NCBI GenBank assembly: GCA_018881555.1
Contig: JACAXG010000201.1
Location: forward strand, 248,001 to 312,000
Source: Amblyornis subalaris
Lineage: Eukaryota > Chordata > Aves > Passeriformes > Ptilonorhynchidae
Direction of reading: 5' to 3'
Length of the DNA stretch: 64,000 nucleotides
Position numbers and translations under genes: made by a program. Shown in pieces: positions 57,533 through 64,000 of this stretch. The notes below the pieces were generated by a model. It was given only the letters and a program-made list of their open reading frames with translations. It ran no database searches and had not been told where the DNA came from. Position 1 is the stretch's first letter. The number at the start of each line of letters is the position of its first letter.

Positions 57533-58325
57533 NNNNNNNNNNNNNNNNNNNNNNNNNNNNNNNNNNNNNNNNNNNNNNNNNNNNNNNNNNNNNNNNNNNN
57601 NNNNNNNNNNNNNNNNNNNNNNNNNNNNNNNNNNNNNNNNNNNNNNNNNNNNNNNNNNNNNNNNNNNNNNNNNNNNNNNNNNNNNNNNNNNNNNNNNNNN
57701 NNNNNNNNNNNNNNNNNNNNNNNNNNNNNNNNNNNNNNNNNNNNNNNNNNNNNNNNNNNNNNNNNNNNNNNNNNNNNNNNNNNNNNNNNNNNNNNNNNNN
57801 NNNNNNNNNNNNNNNNNNNNNNNNNNNNNNNNNNNNNNNNNNNNNNNNNNNNNNNNNNNNNNNNNNNNNNNNNNNNNNNNNNNNNNNNNNNNNNNNNNNN
57901 NNNNNNNNNNNNNNNNNNNNNNNNNNNNNNNNNNNNNNNNNNNNNNNNNNNNNNNNNNNNNNNNNNNNNNNNNNNNNNNNNNNNNNNNNNNNNNNNNNNN
58001 NNNNNNNNNNNNNNNNNNNNNNNNNNNNNNNNNNNNNNNNNNNNNNNNNNNNNNNNNNNNNNNNNNNNNNNNNNNNNNNNNNNNNNNNNNNNNNNNNNNN
58101 NNNNNNNNNNNNNNNNNNNNNNNNNNNNNNNNNNNNNNNNNNNNNNNNNNNNNNNNNNNNNNNNNNNNNNNNNNNNNNNNNNNNNNNNNNNNNNNNNNNN
58201 NNNNNNNNNNNNNNNNNNNNNNNNNNNNNNNNNNNNNNNNNNNNNNNNNNNNNNNNNNNNNNNNNNNNNNNNNNNNNNNNNNNNNNNNNNNNNNNNNNNN
58301 NNNNNNNNNNNNNNNNNNNNNNNNN
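57533..58325. other. Assembly gap (793 N)
   Basis: A continuous run of N between unique flanks. Neither flank is repetitive, so the cause of the gap is not visible. The long open frames crossing it are artefacts. Confidence 0.99.
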
Positions 58326-58742
58326 GTGCCACCCCAGGGACACAGCCTGGTTCATTTGAATAAAGACAGCCCTGAAAGCTCCCGTCTCCAGATGGAAATG
58401 ACTCTGTCTCCAAAGCCACTGTGAAAGGTGCAATTTGTGCCCGTGACTGAGTTTTATTAAAAGCTCCCCCAGACTCCCTCATATCATTATCAGAGCAGGC
58501 ACTGGCACACTTTTCCTCCAGACACAGCAGCGCTGCTTCAAAGCTGGAAAAAGCAGCGGTTTGGGGTGGGCGGAGCAGGGTTTGGGGAAGTTAAAAGCAC
58601 GTTCACAGGCTGTTGTTTTGGAATGGCTCTCACTCAGATTAGTTGCTTGCCTTAACAGTTCTTATTCCACATTTAGGGGTTAAATCCTGACAGTCGTGTC
58701 TCAGTGGATTCATCCCAGGAGTACTTGTACCTGCACCATCAG
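58326..58742. other. Unique non-coding sequence
   Basis: No repeat or exon recognised. Confidence 0.5.
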
Positions 58743-58784
58743 AATTACAGAATCACTGAGGTCGGAAAAGCCCTATAAGTTCTA
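58743..58784 (-). mobile_element. Very short CR1 tail, minus strand
   Basis: Reads aattacagaatcactgaggt then cggaaaagccctataag. It directly abuts a plus-strand CR1 fragment, giving a head-to-head junction. Confidence 0.75.
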
Positions 58785-58790
58785 CCATTG

Positions 58791-58961
58791 GAATTGTCTG
58801 CCCAAAGAAGCGGTGGAATCACTGTTCCTGGAAGTGTTCCAAGAACGTGGATGTGGTGCTTAGAGACGTGGGTTGCTGGTGGTCTTGGCAGCCCTGGGTT
58901 AGGGTTGGACTTGATCTCAGAGGGTTTTTCCAGCCTTGATGATTCTGATTCTCTGATTCTC
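58791..58961 (+). mobile_element. CR1 LINE 3'-end fragment (sense)
   Basis: Reads gtctgcccaaagaagcggtg, gaatcactgttcctggaagt, gggttggacttgatctcaga and ccttgatgattctgattctc. It belongs to the tggacttgat tail class and has a reiterated gattct terminus. Confidence 0.88.
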
Positions 58962-59039
58962 CCCGACAGCCTCACCCCTCCTGGCTGATCCCTACCATCC
59001 TCCAGTGCCATGTGATCCCACGTCTGATCTCTGCTTCAC

Positions 59040-59170
59040 ACATCTTCTCATCCTCTCCCTCTACTCCTGTCTTCCTTCTTTTTCTTTCTCCCCTTGATGC
59101 TCTTTTCTCTCCTCTCCCCTTCATTTTCCCCTTCATCTTCCTGTTCCACGTCCCATTTTGCCTCATAAAG
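59040..59170 (+). repeat. Polypyrimidine tract free of AG
   Basis: Pyrimidine-rich on the plus strand (for example tcctctccctctactcctgt, ctttttctttctccccttg, tcttttctctcctctcccct). No AG dinucleotide occurs between 59005 and 59169. It may be simple low-complexity DNA, or the pyrimidine tract of the exon-like segment that follows. Confidence 0.8.
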
Positions 59171-59198
59171 CTTTTGTCAACAAATGGTGACTACTCAG
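59171..59198 (+). other. Plus-strand 28-bp exon-like segment
   Basis: Follows the AG-free pyrimidine tract and the dinucleotide AG at 59169-59170, and ends CTACTCAG|GTAAGT, a perfect 5' splice site. It could be a microexon, a cryptic exon or a recursive-splicing site. There is no transcript evidence. Confidence 0.2.
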
Positions 59199-59206
59199 GT
59201 AAGTAA

Positions 59207-62200
59207 AAGATAAAACTTTGGAAAAACATATGGAGGGATTAGAGGTCTGATCCTGCCCCAGACAGGAAATGTGCTCATGCTATACAGGCTTGGTCACACA
59301 GCTTTGCCCCTCTGCCTTTCCCTGTGTAACCTTACTGATCCAGGTGTAAAAAGCCGTGGAGAGGAGAGAGGATGCTGAGGTGAGCAGCCAGTAATGCGGA
59401 GTTACAGCTCCTGCGGGGCCTGCCCAGCGCAGGGTGCCGGTGAGGTGCTGGGGGACGTGCCCACACTGGAATTTGCTGCATCTGCACGTTTCTGGCGAGG
59501 TCCTTGGCCTCCTGCTTTCTGCTCTCATCTCTCCCAGCCAGCACTGCGTGATGAATGTCCCACCCTGGCCCACGTGGAGAGTTTTCCCCCGGAAGACCCG
59601 CCCTGGGAGCGGTGGGGGAGGATTTGATGCCGGCACTCCCATGTGACCGCTCCGGCCCCGACACTGGGTACATGGCAGACTTCGATGATGCCACTGCCCA
59701 CCCGCAGCAAGCGAGCCCTGAGGAGCTGCAGCTCCGAGTGCAGAGCGGGAGGAAGGGTAATTAAAAGGGCCCGTGACAGGTAACGAGGAGGATGGAGCCG
59801 TGAGCCTGCTGGAAGCCCTCGTGGTGTCCGGTCCCCTCCCGCCTGTGCCAGCGCATCCCTCCAGCCTCGCTCAGCCTGGGAGCGGCACGGACCTTCTCCA
59901 GCGGCACAGATGGATTGGACATCCCGGCCCCCACTGCTGGAAGCGGCAATTAGCGCTAATTGGCCGGCCCGAAGGGGGAGTGCTCACGGTGGGGACAGGG
60001 CAGGCACTCCGAGGCTTGGCAGGTTTCTTTCGTCTTTCACTTGTAAATGCAGAAATGTGTGTGAGAGAGGCGAGTTCCAGCAGGACGTTTTCTCAGGATG
60101 GAACCTTTATTCAGAGAGCAAATAAATACCAAATTGTCCTGAGGAGCCGCTGAGCGAAGGACTCGTGGTCAGAGGAGAGGTGCAGATTGATGCCTCACAC
60201 TTGCACTTCCCATGGAGCAACAAGAAAACCTTCGCAGCGCCACAAATAAGCGAGAATCTGTTAGATCAGACAGCACACACTTTTATTTAGCCCACAGACT
60301 CGCAGGTCTGGATTGCACCCGCCAGCATTTATGACGGTTTTGTTTTGTCTTCCCCTGCTGTTGCATGTGTGTCATTCCCTCTCCTGGGGAGGAGCAGTAG
60401 AGATTTGAGTGCAAATGCCTTGTTTTGCGCACTGTTGTTATTTTCATGACCGTCACACAAGTGTTCTGACCTCTAGTCCGTTTTTCCGATCACCTGCACG
60501 CACACCTCCCCAGGCCGATGGACTGTAAATGGGCGNGCTTTGTTCTCCAGCCGCGGTGCCTGCATCCAGATGGCCACTCGTGACGGGCTGTAAAGTTTAA
60601 GGGCGCTCGGGGAGCTCACAGGAACTTTTGTGCTGTGGCATTCGAAACTCCCCTGTAGGCAACCTTCACACCCCTGACTGCCGGCTCTGACCGGGACGGC
60701 GCCTTCACAAGCCGGATTTCAAACTTCCTGGTATTTATTTGAGAAATGAGCTCCAGATTCCCTGAGAGTGTCACCTGGGGATGCATCCGGAGGGGCAGCG
60801 CCGGAGCTGGGCTCTTCAGCCTACCTGTGGCATAAACAGGACACGTCCAAAGTGCGTTTCACTCTCTGGCGGTTGGATCTCAGCAGGAGGGGGAAGGATT
60901 GCAGAGGTGAGAGGGATACCGAGCCAGAAATAGCTGAGACATAAAACTCCTTGTTGGAAATCCATCTCTAACAGCAAAGACAGATTGTGGAGCTGCCTGG
61001 AAAAGCAGGGTGGCTATTGATAAAGAGGCAATAAGGGGATTCCCAGAAACTGTGAACAGACAGCACAAATCAACCACCCAGTGTCGTGCTGCAGGGGAGG
61101 CTGAAAAATCCACTAACACATTTCTAAACTGGAAACTGCAGAATTTATGGAGTAACGTGGAGTAAATGATGGGTCCCTTTCTGAACAGAAAGTGCTGGGA
61201 AGGATCTGCTACTGAGGGAAGAAACTCACTTCTCTCTGCTCCTGCTTTGGCCAGCTCAGGAGCTTTAAAAGGTGCTTCGTGCTTTTTCAACAGCTGTGGG
61301 AAGAATCGTGGTATCTTGTATCCAGGGATGTGCAGGAGCAATCCAGCCAAGCTCAGGGATTCATTATAATTGCATGAGTGGCACCCCCTTCCAGACTGCC
61401 AGAAGTGAAGAGGAGAAATTCTAAAGCAAGAACAAAAATGCAAAAGCAAATGTAAGAAAAATATGCAGTCACTGAAAAAGAGGAGTGATTCTGGCAATTG
61501 TAACTGGAACTAATAGAACAAGTATTGAGCAAAATAAATTCCTACACTGTGGATAAAGAAAGGGAGACCAGCTCAAACCCACAAGCATATGCCCAAGTAT
61601 ATAAGGAGTAAATCTCAGCAGAGAAATTTGTTGCCTATTTTTAGCTGAAACTATTAGTGGATAAAGGGTTTCTGTTTGGATTTTGCTAAAATCCTTGCAG
61701 CCCTGCTCTCAGAATGAATTCAAGTACACGTTGCTCAGCCAGGCTGACACGGAGGGAAACTGGGCTGTGAAATGTGTTAACCATCCACAGAGCCTTCCAG
61801 AGGCACAGCCCAGCCCAGGGGGACACCAGGGGTGGCAATGGGAGAGCAGGGGGAAACAGCAAAGTCAGTCACCTGGGTTCCAGAGAAAGGGCACATCCTC
61901 TCAGCAAGGTCTGCCAGGCTGCTGGGAAAGGGAGGAACAGGAATCCAGTTCTTTTGGGAACTTCTGCTGAAGTCCCTGGGACATTCCTGTTTCTCTTGCA
62001 GCCTTCCAGGGAAATCCTGCTTCCCCTCAGCACAGCTCTCAGTTCCTCATCGTGTGTCCAGCTTTACCTGTCTCAGCACTCTCACATTNTCCAATGTGGA
62101 GCAAATCCCACGAAGCAGTGATTTTTTTGGAGCAGGGATCCTCCAGCTCTGCTCTGTGCTGCTTCCCAGTCAGACCACAAGGCACCGGTGTGGAATGTTG

Positions 62201-62708
62201 GGAAGTTTTAGGTGTCTCATCCAAAATGTGCTCCAGTGCCTGCAGATGAGCTCTGCCTGCCTACACATGGATGTCTCCAAAGAAGCTTTTTCCATGTGGG
62301 TCCATCATCCTGGTGCAGCTGGAGGTGCTTGGACTGGACCCATTCCACACTAAACGAGGGATCATGCCATCATCTCCACTGACTTCACCAAAACCACTCC
62401 CTTGGGAAGTTTGCAGACCCGGAGAACACAGAGACCCCTCCACCTTTTGCTNGTTTATTTTGGGGTGTGTCACCCTGTGAGCTGGGACAGATCCTCCGGG
62501 TGATGCCACCTGGCCATGAAAAGGACCCAGGTCTCCCAAAGGCCCCGTGTGCTGTGTCCTGCCAGCCAGAGCTGCACAGGGCTCTCCCACAGGGCTTCTC
62601 CAACAGCACCAGACACCGTTCCATGGGCAGCTCAACCCAAAATCTGCTGATTTCTCTGAGGATGCCTCGGTTTCCTTCAAGTTGTAAAAGGTTCTGGACA
62701 CNTTCTGT
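59207..62708. other. Unique sequence, CpG-enriched in part
   Basis: CpG-enriched patches at about 59590-60000 and 60480-60720 with no assignable promoter. A 205-codon minus-strand open frame (61497-60880) starts at TTG and is rejected as a gene. No CR1 is recognised in this 3.5-kb stretch. Confidence 0.45.
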
Positions 62709-63012
62709 AGAATGACAGAATCATTAAGGTTNGAAAAGAACCCCAAGATCATCCAGCCTTCGAAGGAATTACCCCACACCCACTAAAGCATCTGACAAAA
62801 TGCCACATCCACTCATTTTTGAACACTTCCAGGGATGGTGACTCNCCACTGCCCTGGGAGCCTGTTCCAATGCCTGACCACTCTTCCAGTAAAGAAACTT
62901 TTCCTGCCATCCTGAGCCTCCCCTGGTGCAANGTGGGGCCACTTCCCTGTGTCCTGTCCCCTGTTATCTGGGACGAGAGGCCAACCCCCCCTCGGGTCTG
63001 CTCCTCACCTCC
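62709..63012 (-). mobile_element. CR1 LINE fragment, older copy
   Basis: Starts agaatgacagaatcattaag, then aaaatgccacatccactcat, cactgccctgggagcctgtt, ccaatgcctgaccactcttc and gagcctcccctggtgca. It ends near cccccctcgggtctgctcc. Confidence 0.92.
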
Positions 63013-64000
63013 AGCCAGCGCTGGGTTTCTGGAGGTGTTTTTCCCAGAGCAGCTGAGGGGAAGCAGCACTTCCCAGCAGCTCTCCCTGTCGCTCCAGCAG
63101 GGATCCATGATGGAATGCCACGGGGCACACGGAGAGATTAAAAGCAGAGGCTCCAAGTCAGAGATGTTCTAAAAATGTGTGTGCTCAAGTAAAGGACTTT
63201 TTAATGTTTTAATAACAAATATTACAAGATATTTTTCTCCATGCCCAGTGCCTGCTGAGCCATCATGCTGAGCCTGTATTTATGGCACTGTAAAGCACAA
63301 TGAAGGCAGCAGCACTAGGAATACTAATAGCCTCCAGTTTATTACACTAAGGCTGAGTGCTTCATTTTAATTGCATGGAAACATTTAATTTGTTAGATGA
63401 GGTGTCATGTAGTTTTCCTCAGGCACCAGTAACTCATATCCACACTGGGACAATCGAACAATCTAAGGGAGGCTTTCAAATTAAATGGATTTTACTATTT
63501 CTTACCTTGTTGGGGTGTGTGGGTGGCCAGAGTCTTGGACCTTGTAGAGTTAAAATATTTTTGACTCTTTTTTGTAAGACTTGGTTGAGGCAACCCAGGC
63601 CAGGCCAGAGGCACAAAGCATCTCGTCTGTCCCCTTCCCACCACACGGACCAAAGGTGCTCCCTGCCTGTTCCTGGTGCCTGAGCCTGCTGATGTGACCA
63701 GCCAGAGCCCCTCTGCTGCAGCCATGGAAACGTTTTTGGGAAGGAAGGGTGGGAATTCCGAGCAGAGCTGATCAGTGGATCGCAGGCTCCNTGTGCTGCT
63801 GTTGGCGGGGGCAGAGTTGATTTTCTGGGGGGTGTTTGGGGCTGGGCTGAGCACGGGGCTGAGAACACACACGGGGCTTTGTTCCTGCTGAGCTCAGCCA
63901 GAGCCGAGGCCTTTCCTGCCCCTCCGTGCTGGGGGCGGGCTGGGGGTGCCTGGGGTGTGGGACAGGTGACCTCAAGGGATATTCCAGCCCTTGTGTTATC
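63013..64000. other. Unique non-coding sequence to the window end
   Basis: AT-rich at 63170-63250, GC-richer from 63.8 kb. The last 45 bases (acaggtgacctcaagggata, then ttccagccc) faintly resemble a CR1 tail but are too short to call. Confidence 0.45.

Noticed and set aside
57291..58433. Open frames of about 280-380 codons
   Set aside because: Most of each frame is the 793-N gap.
60880..61497. 205-codon minus-strand open frame in ordinary-composition DNA
   Set aside because: It begins at TTG; the only ATG is close to its end. No domain, exon boundaries or codon bias seen, and a frame of this length is expected about once by chance in 64 kb over six frames.
63955..64000. CR1-tail-like text at the window end
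   Set aside because: Only about 30 bases with partial similarity; too short to call.
1..64000. tRNA, rRNA, CRISPR array, endogenous retrovirus LTRs, DNA transposons
   Set aside because: Looked for characteristic motifs on both strands and saw none I could defend; diverged copies could be missed by eye.

Overview
The window looks like avian nuclear DNA, and it is mostly non-coding. The main evidence is a dense scatter of 5'-truncated chicken-repeat-1 (CR1) LINE 3' ends. I can place 35 fragments, covering roughly a tenth of the known bases. They carry the usual CR1 3'-end vocabulary: ccatgggcagggacacc on one strand, tgtccctgcccatgg on the other, and tails such as attctatgattctgtga. I recognise no SINE, DNA transposon or endogenous-retrovirus copy. 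There is no bacterial-style operon structure, rRNA, tRNA or CRISPR array. The species cannot be fixed; a modern bird such as a songbird is an inference.

Layout. Bases 1-22.7 kb are mostly unique sequence with 10 CR1 fragments (9 on the minus strand), a (CCTT)n run at 6.1 kb, an 8-bp (ctgtgtcc)n array interrupted by an assembly gap at 10.3-10.8 kb, and a local tandem duplication at 17.6-17.8 kb. Bases 22.7-24.6 kb form a GC- and CpG-rich promoter-like island. Within it a minus-strand ATG opens a 13-codon signal-peptide-like exon ending at a perfect GTGAGT donor (24033-23994). Bases 24.6-42 kb are AT- and GC-mixed non-coding DNA with more CR1, now in both orientations beyond 34.8 kb. A pentanucleotide (GGGAC/GGGAT)n array lies at 42.7 kb. 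From 43 to 64 kb there is further non-coding DNA, CR1 fragments, possible regulatory clusters and a 793-bp gap at 57.5-58.3 kb.

Genes. No complete gene can be demonstrated. The two best partial signals are both on the minus strand: the first-exon candidate at 24.0 kb and a terminal-exon candidate at 4513-4610. The latter has a branch point, pyrimidine tract, acceptor, GC3-rich reading frame, stop codon and an AATAAA about 70 bases later. They could be the ends of one roughly 20-kb gene, but I could not trace convincing internal exons, so that link is inference. Weaker plus-strand exon-like segments sit at 54456-55116 and 59171-59198. Most long open frames are by-products of CR1, simple repeats, GC-rich sequence or runs of N, and many do not begin with ATG.

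I found no convincing previously undescribed system. The observations most worth checking are the candidate minus-strand gene ends, the pattern of isolated single N bases (more than 100), the CR1 strand asymmetry left of 34 kb, and a few transcription-factor motif clusters in repeat-free sequence.
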